Of a stretch of 64,000 nucleotides of DNA, positions 32,435-36,922 are shown piece by piece. Positions within the stretch are counted from its first letter, which is position 1, and each line of letters opens with the position of its first letter. The DNA comes from Heligmosomoides polygyrus polygyrus (taxonomy: Eukaryota; Nematoda; Chromadorea; Rhabditida; Heligmosomidae): assembly GCA_947396885.1 (NCBI GenBank), contig OX377206.1, positions 7,881,050 to 7,945,049 of the forward strand, given 5' to 3'. The position numbers were made by a program, and so were the translations under genes. The notes under the pieces were generated by a model, which was not told the DNA's origin, did no database searches, and was given only the letters and a program-made list of their open reading frames with translations.

Positions 32435-34302
32435 AATTGCAGGCGCTTTTGCCTAACAACAAAACGCAGGAAAATTGGAAAAACTGTGAATGTCGCGAAT
32501 GTGGGCAACATTGGGAGGTTGGAACGCGCCAGCCAGTGAGGCCCCTTCGCTTGTTTTTCCCTTCGATTGGCTGGCACGTTCCCACCTCGCGATGCTGCCC
32601 TTACCGACATGGACCGAAAGAAAAATTTAAGGCATTCGGACAAATTTGAAAAAAAAGCAACTAACAAAGCAAAACTAATTCAGATCAGAAGTGATGATAT
32701 TTTTTAATTTTCCGTTACAGCTTGTTCTGGGACAGCCTGCCATGACATGTCAGACATGTTTGTGCTTCGCACCTGTAGGATCAAAACTGGAGGTAACCAT
32801 TTTATCAAAGAAAATGTGATTTTCACGGACACGGGGAAAACCACAGAGATTCTGCCCGATTCGGATTTTTGATTTTTGCTGATTCTGCACTCTTCCCGAC
32901 TAGGTCAATCACTCAAAATGAGCTACGTTAAAATTAAAATCTTCTTCGTTTACGCTCCTTTAAAACGAAAAAACATAAAATTCGACTTTAGTTCATTCCT
33001 CTCCTCTTTTGGGATACGCCACGCCTTGAATTTTAGAGCATGTTATGGATGTGCCTTGAATGTGATCTAGTATACATATAGATTGTCTTGAGGTCAAATC
33101 CGTCTTTTGCCTTCCCTGAAATCCCTGAATTTCCTTGTGGTCAACCGCAGAAGGTCTTCTGGTGAAGTGGGAGATCAACTAGTCAAAACTCATGATCAGC
33201 ACGTATACAGGAAGAGTCGAGCGCTTTCTCTTTCTCTTTCTCTCTCTTTTGGTTGCGCCGTGCACTTTACTGTATTTAGACCAACAAAACAAAATGACGT
33301 TATGTGGACAAAAGGTGGAATTATACAAGTATACAATAAAACTATTTACTTTACTGAGTGACGGGCGCGTGTAGCGCAGTCGGAGGAGGCGCGACTGTCG
33401 CGTGCACCCGATACCAGGTTCCTGGTTCGGATTTCCCGCCCAGGCCAACCAAGCCTTCCATCCCTCCGGGGTCGGTGAATTGGTACCAGACTTGTCTGGG
33501 AAGGATAAAGCGCTGACTTGTTCATCGGCTGGCCACCGCAAGTCATTGTATGGCCAAATACGCATTCATGTCGCCTCCACGACATCCCGTAGAAGTAGAA
33601 TGCGCTGGCGCATCCCAGAAGGGATTGAGTAACGCCGTCCTTTATCCTTTATCCTTTATACTTTACTGAGTAAGTGAAACAAACAAATAATAACAATAAT
33701 GAGTAATGGGTAATAAATAAAGATAAATAAAAGCCAAACAACGAACGGATCATATCAGACGCATGTTGTTTCAAGCAGGAAAAACCTGACGGGCTTTTTA
33801 TAACAATAATAAATAACAAAACGACTAAAAAACTACTTACTATCGCTGCCTTCGGAAAGATCTTTTGACGAAAATATTGTGTACAGACCGGAACATAGAA
33901 ACAGAAAGACCAGTAGAACAGCCCAGGTACGTGCACCTCCCTGAATAGACTATTTTTTTTGTCACCGCGAAGAAAAACAAAAGAAGAGAATAGGAATGAT
34001 GTTGCCGAACCTTTGTAACGCTATAATCAATCCTATGCACTGGAGCAAGCGCTACAGCCATTGGATGTGGCCCAGCGCCAACTGAAACAGAAAATTATTC
34101 ACATGGTATGGAATTTTTCGAAGATATTTTCCCATAGACAATCAGATCAGCCGGTTAAAAATTATCTGAAATTAACTACGCCGCCATGTACACCTCTAGA
34201 CATGCAGCAGGATGTGCCCGCCAGGAAATCTGAGAGGATCAATGGCTCCGGGAGTAATGTGCTGTCGCCCGAAGACGCCGTCGCAGACAACAACTGTCGC
34301 AT
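805..34302 (-). CDS. ASPH: Aspartyl/asparaginyl beta-hydroxylase gene, 20 exons, 3' end off-window
   Basis: Spliced minus-strand gene; this is the span, with exons listed separately. Family role: a type II ER-membrane Fe(II)/2-oxoglutarate oxygenase that hydroxylates Asp/Asn in EGF-like domains in the ER lumen. Seen: the 20 exons join with GT..AG at all 19 junctions in compatible phases, giving 1908 nt or 636 codons. Domain order is N-terminus (1-60), one hydrophobic helix (about 66-83), a charged acidic/basic tether (about 94-385), then TPR-like helices (386-590) and the segment with [16 protein letters not shown], which in ASPH immediately precedes the oxygenase domain. That domain, with its His/Asp iron ligands, is not in the window and must lie left of position 1. 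Introns run from 63 nt to 6740 nt and hold most of the transposons described here. The first exon is the least certain; the TPR exons are the surest. Confidence 0.88.
1580..1804 (-). mobile_element. tRNA-headed SINE family 1, split by a mariner
   Basis: Minus-strand copy of the common SINE (A box near 1790-1803, B box near 1740). The head is cut at the TA where the mariner at 1805 inserted. The remaining TACGTGCCC head is at 3080-3092. Confidence 0.6.
1805..3079 (-). mobile_element. mariner element, Hsmar1/bandit-like, 1275 bp
   Basis: Terminal inverted repeats of about 28 bp (TTAGGTTGTAACGAA… and the near-exact complement), flanked by the TA duplication at 1803-1804 and 3080-3081. It carries one transposase frame on the minus strand, now broken. 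The length and ends fit a full-length mariner. It lies in the ASPH intron between exons 19 and 20, inside a SINE. Confidence 0.92.
1882..2893 (-). pseudogene. mariner transposase, broken by a stop and a frameshift
   Basis: Starts at ATG 2893 (MDKRVIRG). N-terminal helix-turn-helix DNA-binding region (1-105), WVPHEL linker at 115-120, D1 in CDEKW (D151), D2 in LLHDNARPH (D243), then FSPDLSP followed by TAA at 2063-2065. The next codon would be the third catalytic Asp, exactly 34 residues after D2 (DD34D). A further frameshift lies 20-25 nt on, after which the C-terminal end resumes ([15 protein letters not shown] … GFYFD) to a stop at 1882. Strong resemblance to the mammalian Hsmar1/SETMAR transposase and the hookworm bandit group is judged from memory. 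Cannot code for an active enzyme. Confidence 0.92.
3421..3472 (-). CDS. ASPH: ASPH exon 19
   Basis: Acceptor CCTCTTTCAG and donor AGAG|GTTGGT. Encodes [17 protein letters not shown], the conserved F(Y/H)LG(D/H) helix. Phase 2 in, phase 0 out. Confidence 0.92.
3564..3646 (-). CDS. ASPH: ASPH exon 18
   Basis: Acceptor GACATTTACAG and donor CTAA|GTAAGG. Encodes [20 protein letters not shown] then GHEITDA; corresponds to the YL/MK.G(I/L) helix of ASPH. Confidence 0.92.
3766..3825 (-). CDS. ASPH: ASPH exon 17
   Basis: Acceptor CATTATTTCAG and donor CAAG|GTTGTT. Exactly 20 codons, [20 protein letters not shown]; the A.YG(F/Y)ILK signature is characteristic of ASPH. Confidence 0.93.
4110..4165 (-). 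repeat. tRNA-like repeat fragment, family 4
   Basis: Reads on the minus strand GGGTTCGAGCCCCGTCTCGC then GCAAGAGTTTTGAT, a B-box-like GGTTCGAGCCC with a tail shared with a copy at 55855-55945. Confidence 0.4.
4180..4341 (+). mobile_element. tRNA-headed SINE, family 2
   Basis: GCGCCGGTGGGGTAATTGCG head, B-box-like GGGTCGAGTCCCCC, a TTGATCGCAACAAAGCATC tail and the ATGAATTGAATCA end shared with the copy at 309. Confidence 0.5.
4356..5068. mobile_element. MITE family 3, right end lost
   Basis: Starts GGCACTTTTG…ACTTTCAGGACTCC, the same terminus as the 36367-36922 element. The interior repeats GATTCGTGATCAGCACC and TACGGTAGGTTACGGTAGG units in both orientations. The right terminus is missing where a mariner relic abuts. 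Confidence 0.5.
5069..5654 (+). pseudogene. mariner relic, internally deleted (different subfamily)
   Basis: Ends TTGGGTTGTTCGATAATTA… and …TTATCGAACAAACCAA are inverted repeats; TA precedes the left end. Inside, decayed frames recall a mariner transposase: [12 protein letters not shown] near 5343-5380 (DNA-binding region) and HLFR.LQNHLND, then [13 protein letters not shown], then LPIDRK, near 5390-5540 (C-terminus). The catalytic middle is gone. Not the same subfamily as the 1805 element. Confidence 0.65.
5889..5979 (-). CDS. ASPH: ASPH exon 16
   Basis: Acceptor GATATTTCCAG and donor GAT|GTACGT. Encodes [20 protein letters not shown] then [10 protein letters not shown]. The FPDE start is the conserved turn of the TPR region. 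Confidence 0.9.
6121..6222 (-). mobile_element. SINE family 1, 3' half
   Basis: Tail AGGATAAAGGATAAAG and body GGGATGCGCCACGCATTCTA of the common SINE. It is interrupted after position 6222 by about 560 bp that starts with TTTATTTATTTATA, and resumes at 6783. Confidence 0.55.
6223..6782. repeat. Unidentified insertion splitting a SINE
   Basis: About 560 bp separating the two halves of a family 1 SINE. The left end is a TTTA repeat, as expected if a minus-strand retroelement with a (TAAA)n tail inserted. No coding potential or known terminus recognised. Confidence 0.4.
6783..6979 (-). mobile_element. SINE family 1, 5' half
   Basis: GGCCATACAATGACTTACGG through to GACTGCGCTGCACGCGCCC; head with A and B boxes on the minus strand. 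Continuation of the 6121-6222 piece. Confidence 0.6.
7045..7200 (+). CDS. Possible small membrane-protein ORF in an ASPH intron
   Basis: 51 codons from ATG, just after an acceptor-like CTGATTTTTCAG. Starts [15 protein letters not shown] and continues with a hydrophobic segment ([15 protein letters not shown]). It is antisense to ASPH, between exons 15 and 16. The frame depends on a 12-T run. I do not recognise the family; chance is a real alternative. Confidence 0.25.
   Translation: MAKEEDLQVDTTTRSAVIMTVFIVFFFSGMSAHFIMSTGGTYVYRKSLRLL
7380..7840. repeat. ATTCG-rich degenerate repeat
   Basis: Dense GAATATTCGAA / TTATTCGA motifs in both orientations. The same block, diverged, is at 43262-43700. 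Ends near a GTAGACATTGGATCCGA sequence also found at the edge of an insertion in the Helitron copy at 25.6 kb. Confidence 0.6.
8189..9350 (+). mobile_element. Helitron-like 5' end followed by minisatellites
   Basis: TCCTACTATATATAAAAGAG after an A is a Helitron-type 5' terminus. Next come a 12-bp GTCTGTCCGTCC repeat (8232-8279) and diverged GTTCGGGTTCAGAAG units. A purine-rich minisatellite (GGTCCAGTGAAGGGGGACCGG-like, about 8580-9330) follows, whose frames are just repeat translation. No 3' hairpin terminus was identified, so the class is tentative. Confidence 0.4.
9345..9600 (+). repeat. Solo copy of the 17.3-kb palindrome arm
   Basis: AAAAACCAGTTTTTTACTG, then GTTCTATTCTTCGGGTTTGG and CCAACCAGACGTTTGGCGG, matching the arms at 17289-17975 and the copies at 34470 and 62780. 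Confidence 0.5.
9810..9896 (-). CDS. ASPH: ASPH exon 15
   Basis: Acceptor TACTCTTTTAG and donor GACAG|GTAATG. Encodes [20 protein letters not shown] then ITHRMLVD, matching the ASPH helix before the FP(N/D) motif. Phase 2 on both sides. Confidence 0.9.
10401..10845 (+). mobile_element. Internally deleted copy of the 1805 mariner (445 bp)
   Basis: Same terminal repeats as 1805-3079, flanked by TA at 10399-10400 and 10846-10847. About 830 bp of the middle is missing; the junction is within GTGATG|CCGAGATATTAAC. A non-autonomous derivative that a related transposase could still mobilise. Opposite orientation to the first copy. Confidence 0.9.
10586..10804 (+). pseudogene. Truncated mariner transposase (DNA-binding part only)
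   Basis: ATG at 10586; 66 residues nearly identical to the N-terminus of the 1882-2893 transposase ([14 protein letters not shown] … GRGRHSD), then six residues from the deletion junction (AEILTV) and a stop. All catalytic residues are lost. The reading frame of the N-terminal helix-turn-helix is intact. Confidence 0.85.
11567..12682. mobile_element. Foldback element with tRNA-like arms
   Basis: Arms about 11567-11999 and 12255-12682 are inverted copies (CTAGGGAAGGGTTTCGACC at both ends). Each carries a pol III-like stretch (TGGCACAGTGGTAG and GGTTCGGTTTCC on the left arm). The spacer of about 255 bp has no recognised gene. A partial end lies at 14868-15000. Confidence 0.65.
12804..12869. 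repeat. Perfect 31-bp hairpin with 4-nt loop
   Basis: Arm 12804-12834 (GGGGTTGAATACGGAGACTA…) is the exact reverse complement of 12839-12869; the loop is TGTG. No mismatch. It lies in the ASPH intron between exons 14 and 15. Confidence 0.95.
13578..13673 (-). CDS. ASPH: ASPH exon 14
   Basis: Acceptor CGAGTTCAG and donor TTTAG|GTGAGT, 74-nt intron before it. Encodes [20 protein letters not shown] then [11 protein letters not shown], the second TPR-like helix pair. Phase 2 on both sides. Confidence 0.9.
13748..13848 (-). CDS. ASPH: ASPH exon 13, first TPR-like repeat
   Basis: Acceptor CTTTTCCAG and donor CTGAG|GTTTGG. Encodes [20 protein letters not shown] then [13 protein letters not shown], matching the ASPH pattern of a repeated helix followed by P.SPRA.(Y/F)GK. 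Confidence 0.9.
13890..14024. mobile_element. Palindromic MITE, family 1
   Basis: GGCCTGGTTTACAG at one end and complement at the other, TAA on both sides; interior ATAGATATCGATTTTTCGCG dyad. It starts 42 bp upstream of ASPH exon 13, in the intron before it. Confidence 0.75.
15149..15457 (+). mobile_element. tRNA-headed SINE, family 1
   Basis: Head GCCTGTAGCGCAGTCGGAGG (A box), B-box-like GGTTCGGATTTTCC, tail TCCTTTATCCTTTTATCC. About 300 bp. Confidence 0.7.
16260..16500. repeat. GGACCAGT-type minisatellite block
   Basis: GGGGACCAGTAGGAGG-like units and TCCAACTTGCGTAGGGATTC units, the same repeat vocabulary as at 8.6-9.3, 25.4, 44.9 and 63.3 kb. No gene. Confidence 0.45.
16507..16803 (-). 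mobile_element. tRNA-headed SINE, family 1
   Basis: Tail complement GGTAAGGATAAAGGACGGCG through to head complement CTACACGCGCCCCA. Full length, minus strand. Confidence 0.7.
17289..17975. repeat. Near-perfect 326-bp-arm palindrome
   Basis: Arms 17289-17614 and 17650-17975 are reverse complements with about 6 mismatches and no indels, separated by 35 nt. The same short frame (FYSRGLG…[12 protein letters not shown]) appears on both arms, but this is repeat translation, not evidence of a gene. Single copies of the arm occur elsewhere in the window. Confidence 0.9.
18251..18393. mobile_element. Small inverted-repeat element
   Basis: Ends AGCGTTCTACCCCC and GGGGGTAGAACGCT are exact complements about 140 bp apart. 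MITE-like; no family assigned. Confidence 0.5.
19446..19488 (-). CDS. ASPH: ASPH exon 12 (43 nt)
   Basis: Very short exon between a 6.7-kb and a 5.6-kb intron. Acceptor CGATCTCAG and donor AAAG|GTGAAG. Encodes [14 protein letters not shown], which reads straight into the first TPR-like helix of exon 13 as in ASPH proteins. Phase 2 in, phase 0 out. Confidence 0.75.
19593..19781. mobile_element. Palindromic MITE, family 2
   Basis: GGTACATGTCGCG at the left, CGCGGCATGTACC at the right; GC-rich palindromic interior. Just upstream of ASPH exon 12. Confidence 0.6.
20490..20692. mobile_element. Palindromic MITE, family 2
   Basis: GGTACATGTCGCGTAGGTGA and its complement at the right end; about 50-bp arms with a few mismatches. 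Confidence 0.7.
21040..21450 (+). pseudogene. RTE-type reverse transcriptase C-terminal relic
   Basis: Decayed frames read [20 protein letters not shown], then [29 protein letters not shown], an in-frame [22 protein letters not shown], and [17 protein letters not shown]. This is the typical C-terminal tail after the RT domain of nematode RTE-like elements. Frameshifts near 21130 and a stop near 21267; no domain upstream survives. Confidence 0.75.
21579..21740. repeat. Tandem duplication, unit about 81 bp
   Basis: Two diverged copies of a unit with GTGCCTGC…ACTA…AAACCC, ACACATGTG.CACGACGT and TTCTGAATCCAG. Confidence 0.55.
22415..23736. mobile_element. Foldback element with about 390-bp arms
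   Basis: Arms 22415-22803 and 23339-23736 are inverted copies (left CCAGGTACTATCTCAA, right complement of CCAGGATACTATCTCAA). Each has a tRNA-like stretch (GTGGCGTAGTAGGG and GGGTTTGGATCC). The loop holds a family 3 MITE-like block. A third arm, in the same orientation as the left one, runs to the window end at 63592. Confidence 0.7.
22840..23243. repeat. MITE family 3-like block inside the foldback loop
   Basis: AACGGATGTCAGATTCGTGA and TCAGCACCCCAAATAACC units in both orientations, as in 4356-5068 and 36367-36922; termini unclear. Confidence 0.45.
24243..24377. mobile_element. Palindromic MITE, family 1
   Basis: GCTCTAACTTATACTTTCGC … ACTATAAACTAGGGC, TTA on both sides. Confidence 0.7.
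24381..24493. mobile_element. Palindromic MITE abutting the previous one
   Basis: Perfect 28-bp terminal inverted repeat (GGCCGCCACAGACTTCTGCG…), TTA on both sides. It shares the TTA at 24378-24380 with the preceding element. Confidence 0.75.
24575..26134 (+). mobile_element. Non-autonomous Helitron, copy 1
   Basis: 5' end TCTACCACTATATAATTGAG preceded by A. The 3' end has an 8-bp hairpin GACACGCC-GTTA-GGCGTGTC (26105-26124), ten bases, then CTTG and a flanking T. No target duplication. Inside are tandem GTTCAACATGGGATAAT- and CGCGCGTTTCTGAGT-type units in both orientations and a G15 run (25399-25413). No Rep/helicase coding was found. A GGATCCGA-ended insertion of about 340 bp (about 25600-25945) is present here but absent from copy 2. 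Confidence 0.7.
25600..25945. mobile_element. MITE nested in Helitron copy 1
   Basis: ATTGGATCCGATCG at the left, TTCGGATCCAAT at the right, dense ATTCGGATAACG units between. The Helitron copy at 44547-46440 reads through this point without it, which defines it as an insertion. Confidence 0.6.
26229..26383 (-). CDS. ASPH: ASPH exon 11, poly-Asp run
   Basis: Acceptor CGAATTAG and donor CACAG|GTGCGA, 63-nt intron before it. 51 codons with Asp runs of 4, 3 and 11, then [18 protein letters not shown]. The phase-2 end fits exon 12. The Helitron at 24575-26134 begins 95 bp downstream, inside the next intron. Confidence 0.72.
26447..26549 (-). CDS. ASPH: ASPH exon 10
   Basis: Acceptor CGCTTCAG and donor AAG|GTTGAT. 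Encodes [20 protein letters not shown] and [14 protein letters not shown]. The intron before it carries a 221-bp palindromic MITE. Without splicing the frame would stop 13 codons on. Confidence 0.65.
26761..26981. mobile_element. Palindromic MITE, family 1 (long form) in an ASPH intron
   Basis: GGCCCGTTTACAGTTCCGAC … GTATAAACGGGGCC with TAA on both sides. The interior repeats GATCGCGTCGCCCGATCAAT. Lies in the 535-bp intron between ASPH exons 9 and 10. Confidence 0.75.
27085..27209 (-). CDS. ASPH: ASPH exon 9
   Basis: Acceptor GGGTTTCAG (70-nt intron) and donor TTTCG|GTAAGT. Encodes [20 protein letters not shown] and a His-rich end ([11 protein letters not shown]). An acceptor at 27243, giving an in-frame longer exon after a 37-nt intron, is a less likely alternative. 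Confidence 0.72.
27280..27423 (-). CDS. ASPH: ASPH exon 8, acidic tract
   Basis: Acceptor TTTCTGTAG and donor GAG|GTACGA (AAG|GTTGAG six bases earlier is an alternative). 48 codons: [20 protein letters not shown], then further Glu/Asp runs including DDDDEDD. Phase 0 on both sides. Low-complexity acidic region of the lumenal stalk. Confidence 0.75.
27524..27637 (-). CDS. ASPH: ASPH exon 7
   Basis: Acceptor ATGATTCAG and donor AAT|GTAATA. 38 codons, phase 0 on both sides: [20 protein letters not shown] then a Lys/Arg-rich run ([12 protein letters not shown]). Charged tether. Confidence 0.75.
27790..28087 (+). mobile_element. SINE family 1, diverged
   Basis: GTGGTAGCACAGTTGGAGG head, GGTTCGGGTCC B box, CCACGATATCTCGTAGAAG body. 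In the ASPH intron 27638-29601. Confidence 0.55.
28383..28676 (+). mobile_element. SINE family 1
   Basis: GGAGGTAGCGCAGTGGAAGG head, GGCGCATCCCAAAAGGGATT body, TTTATTCTTTATCCTTTATG tail. Same ASPH intron as the previous copy. Confidence 0.65.
29602..29708 (-). CDS. ASPH: ASPH exon 6
   Basis: Acceptor GTTATTTCAG and donor CCAG|GTAATT, 64-nt intron upstream. Encodes [20 protein letters not shown] followed by [15 protein letters not shown], an amphipathic helix-like stretch in the tether. Confidence 0.75.
29773..29819 (-). CDS. ASPH: ASPH exon 5
   Basis: 47-nt exon, acceptor TATGTTCCAG and donor CACAG|GTAAGC. Encodes [15 protein letters not shown]. The frame extends further upstream, but this acceptor is strong and matches the phase of exon 4. 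Confidence 0.65.
30386..30980. mobile_element. MITE family 2 split by ATTCG repeat
   Basis: Left half ATATGTCGCGAAGATGGGCA (30390) and right half complement TTTCGCGACATGTCACC (30962). They are separated by the ATTCG satellite at 30474-30850, which appears to have inserted or expanded within it. Confidence 0.5.
30474..30850. repeat. ATTCG-rich satellite
   Basis: Two diverged units of about 200-240 bp, each with TTTTTTTCGAATAAACGAAT and CGAATATTCGTTCGAAATTA. The same family lies at 54154-54560. Confidence 0.65.
31623..31704 (-). CDS. ASPH: ASPH exon 4
   Basis: Acceptor CTTGTCTAG and donor GTAAG|GTTAGT. Encodes [15 protein letters not shown] and [11 protein letters not shown], the start of the charged tether. 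A donor 5 nt earlier (AAT|GTAAGG) is possible but would not fit the phase of the next exon. Confidence 0.65.
32396..32434. repeat. (AAAT)n microsatellite
   Basis: About ten AAAT units, likely the tail of a retroelement. Confidence 0.8.
32488..32613. mobile_element. Palindromic MITE, family 2
   Basis: AATGTCGCGAATGTGGGCAA … complement of CATGTCGGTAAGGGCAGCAT; the arms meet at CTTCGCTTGTTTTTCCCTTCG. Confidence 0.6.
33361..33657 (+). mobile_element. SINE family 1, best-preserved plus-strand copy
   Basis: GGGCGCGTGTAGCGCAGTCG head (A box TAGCGCAGTCGG at 33372), GGTTCGGATTTCC B box at 33424, GTAGAAGTAGAATGCG body, (TCCTTTA)n tail. Intron of ASPH, antisense to it. Confidence 0.75.
33841..33940 (-). 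CDS. ASPH: ASPH exon 3, transmembrane helix
   Basis: Acceptor CTATTCAG and donor GATA|GTAAGT. Encodes GGARTW, then the hydrophobic run [17 protein letters not shown], then [10 protein letters not shown]. This is the single signal-anchor helix expected for a type II ER protein with a charged lumenal stalk. Confidence 0.75.
34011..34081 (-). CDS. ASPH: ASPH exon 2
   Basis: Acceptor TTTCTGTTTCAG and donor AAAG|GTTCGG. Encodes [16 protein letters not shown] then IDYSVTK, the cytosolic side just before the membrane helix. Phase 1 in, phase 0 out. Confidence 0.7.
34194..34302 (-). CDS. ASPH: ASPH exon 1 (putative first coding exon)
   Basis: Codes for 36 residues starting [13 protein letters not shown], ending in phase 1. 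The ATG follows directly after an acceptor-like CGCAG, so it could be a trans-splice site or an internal exon. The donor is AGAG|GTGTAC. It joins exon 2 in frame. The plus strand of the same bases also gives a plausible frame, so this is the weakest exon. Confidence 0.55.
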
Positions 34303-34469
34303 CTGCGTATGTATATGTTCATCTGCGCTGGTAGTATCGCTGACTATGTGTGACACTTGCCACCTAGTAAAGTGCGAGGGGCACACTCCTACGCGTAGCG
34401 GCCGCTGGAAGCAAAATGTGCCATTTTCACGTCGAACTAGACGCGATTTATTTATTTATTTATTTATCT

Positions 34470-34640
34470 ATTTACCAGTCGTTCAGCGGCCTAGGGGCCG
34501 CCGACGACTGGTTGGGGGCTTCACAACCAAACCCCGAGAAGAGAACGCTCCGACCTTCTTCTTTTCCCAACTTTTAGACTTTCATACTTTCACTACGATA
34601 AAGAACTGGTTTTACTATATAGAGTACAGCCGCCAGAGCG
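34470..34640 (-). repeat. Solo copy of the 17.3-kb palindrome arm
   Basis: CCAGTCGTTCAGCGGCC … CAACCAAACCCCGAGAAGAG … AACTGGTTTTACTATATAG; preceded by (TTTA)n. Confidence 0.45.
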
Positions 34641-34854
34641 GCATCTCGTTCGCATGGACGGCTTCTTAACGGCCTCGCTGTAGTAATAACTTCTTATCAT
34701 CAATTTTAGCTGCAACCTATGTCATTGTTTCCGCAGGAAGAACACTTTAACTGCGTCGGTTGCGGCAAGTTAGAAAGAATCAGAAAAAATGAACGACATC
34801 CATGTATAATTTGATCAATATCGATTGATGGTTATCGGTTACCTCAAAAACAAA

Positions 34855-35340
34855 CTTCAGATTCGTGTTCAGCGACCTCGATTACTCCCAAGGTTGAAGT
34901 TTCGTACCGCTTGAACGCCATACTCAAAAAATCGAAAATATCGATCAAGTGTTCAGGGCCACGACTACCTCCAGGGCTGAAGTTTCGGGCCGCTTGAACG
35001 CCGTCCTCAAAAATCGATAATATCGATCGATATCGATTGGTTGACTTCAGATTCGTGTTCAGCGACCTCGATTACCCCCAAGGTTGAAGTTTCGTACCGC
35101 TTGAACGCCATACTCAAAAAATCGAAAATATCGATCAAGTGTTCAGGGCCACGACTACCTCCAGGGCTAAAGTTTCGGGCCGCTTGAACGCCGTCCTCAA
35201 AAATCGATAATATCGATCGATATCGATAGGTTGACTTCAGATTCGTGTTCAGCGACCTCGATTGTCCCCAGGGCTGAAGTTTCGTGCCGCTTGAACGACA
35301 TTCACAAAAAATCGATAATATCGATCGACATCGATTGCCT
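34855..35340. repeat. 190-bp tandem repeat, about 2.5 copies
   Basis: The unit starts CTTCAGATTCGTGTTCAGCG at 34855, 35045 and 35235. Each unit is itself a diverged duplication of about 95 bp (GAAGTTTCG..CCGCTTGAACG) ending in ATCGATAATATCGATCGAT palindromes. Confidence 0.85.
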
Positions 35341-35379
35341 CCCCTACTGTGAACGCGCCCCGTCGATGATCATCTAAAT

Positions 35380-35800
35380 GCCTAGGCACGGTTGCCGAGG
35401 TGTTCGGCATGTCTACGGCTCGCCATGTACGATTGCCGACGTCTACGGCACGTCTACGGCATTCACGGTTGCCGGCGTGTTCGGCGCGTCTTCCCTGCGC
35501 ACGGTGGACGACGTCTTCAGCACGTCTTCTGAATTCCTACGCTATGCACTTGGTCCCTATTCATATTCTTACGCGCTGCCCGCTGAATATATCGTGAACT
35601 TGGGTGATCCAAGTTATAAGTTCGCAAGCAATAGCACATGGTTAAGCTGAAATAAAACCCGGCTGACATACGCCGCACTGTCGTAGACATCTCTTGGCTT
35701 CAGTCCCCCCTCCCAGGGACGGACACGTGACATTAGCCGATTATATGTAGGTAAGATTTGCACAGAATAGCGCGCATGAAATTGTCCTTCTAATATGGAC
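35380..35800 (+). repeat. Dispersed repeat shared with 63200-63600
   Basis: GTGGACGACGTCTTCAGCAC and GCTGAATATATCGTGAACTT … AAAACCCGGCTGACATACGC also occur, diverged, at the right end of the window. Confidence 0.5.
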
Positions 35801-36238
35801 ACAGCAAATTATGTAGACAGCTAGCACATGAAAGGGAAACTCAAAGGAAATTCCAAAGATAAAAACAAGAGCAGCCGTAATAGTTGATTTTTGACTTTTG
35901 CAGTCCTACTGAACATCCGCCACATCATAACAAACGTCTTCCAGGTTAAACTAGAGACTCACCAGGGGTCAGATTCATCAACAGCTTACCGGCCGGTAAC
36001 GGTGAAAAGTACCGCCAAACCTCTTGGTGATGTGGCACTCACTCATCAGCATCAGACGGTACTTTCCACCGCTACCGGCCGGTAAGCGGTTGATGAATCT
36101 GCCCCCAGAACGGTTCGAGTAATCATTTTCACGTCCGACTTCCATCAATCTTGGCATTGTTGACACTGATATTCCGTAGGTTGCTCTCAGCTGTAGGCCA
36201 AGATTGGTATCGACCTTTTATCAGGGTTACGTTTCGGC

Positions 36239-36366
36239 TGGGCGCGTGTAGCGCAGTAGGAGGAAGTGCAGGTTGTCGCGTGCACCCGATACCAGGTTCC
36301 CGGTTCGAATTCCCGCCTAGGCCAACCAAGCCGTTCATCCCTCCGAGGTCAGTGAATTGGAGCCAG
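36239..36366 (+). mobile_element. SINE family 1, 5' part
   Basis: GGCGCGTGTAGCGCAGTAGG head with GGTTCGAATTCCC B box. Cut by the MITE that follows; the rest of the SINE is at 36923-37115. Confidence 0.65.
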
Positions 36367-36922
36367 GGCACTATTGTACTTTCAGGACTCCTAAGGTCGA
36401 GGGGAGTCGGAAGAAAATTTTCGCCCAACTTCTCCCTAGGGGTTATTTGGGGCTCTGATCACGAATCTGACTACCGTGTTTGCAATTTTGCCCAATTACG
36501 CTAGGCTACGGTAGGTACGGGTGACTAAGGTTATGGTCACCGCTTCTGCTCAAATTTCGGCTGGGGAAGTTATTTGAGGTGCTAATCACGAATCTAACCT
36601 TTGATTTTCGTTCTAGGCTGGAGTACGGTAGATAGGGTGACTAAGGTTATGGTCACCGATTTCGCCCACAAGAATGGATGTCACATTCGTGATCAGTAAC
36701 CCAAATAAATGACCAATAGGCGATGTTTGGGCGAAGTCGGTGACTATGACCCTGGCAGCCTTAGTCACCTGTACTTACTGTAACCTACCGTAGTCGACCG
36801 AAATTTCAAAACGGATGTCAGATTCGTGATCAGCACCATAAATAACTCCCCTGGCGAAAGTTTGGGCGAAATTTTTTCCGACCTCTCCTCAACCTCTGGA
36901 GTCCTGAAAGTACATCAGTGCC
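36367..36922. mobile_element. MITE family 3, complete, inserted in a SINE
   Basis: 556 bp. GGCACTATTGTACTTTCAGG at the left; GTCCTGAAAGTACATCAGTGCC (22 nt, inverted match) at the right. Interior TACGGTAGGTACGGGTGAC and GATTCGTGATCAG.ACC units. Confidence 0.75.

Noticed and set aside
34190..34310. Plus-strand exon ending NNCRIC before a GTATGT donor, looking like the start of a MARCH-type RING finger.
   Set aside because: No further Cys/His exons follow on the plus strand, and the minus-strand reading joins the ASPH exons in phase with good splice sites.
34061..34669. 202-codon plus-strand frame.
   Set aside because: It overlaps ASPH exons 1 and 2 on the other strand and runs into a repeat; no domain.
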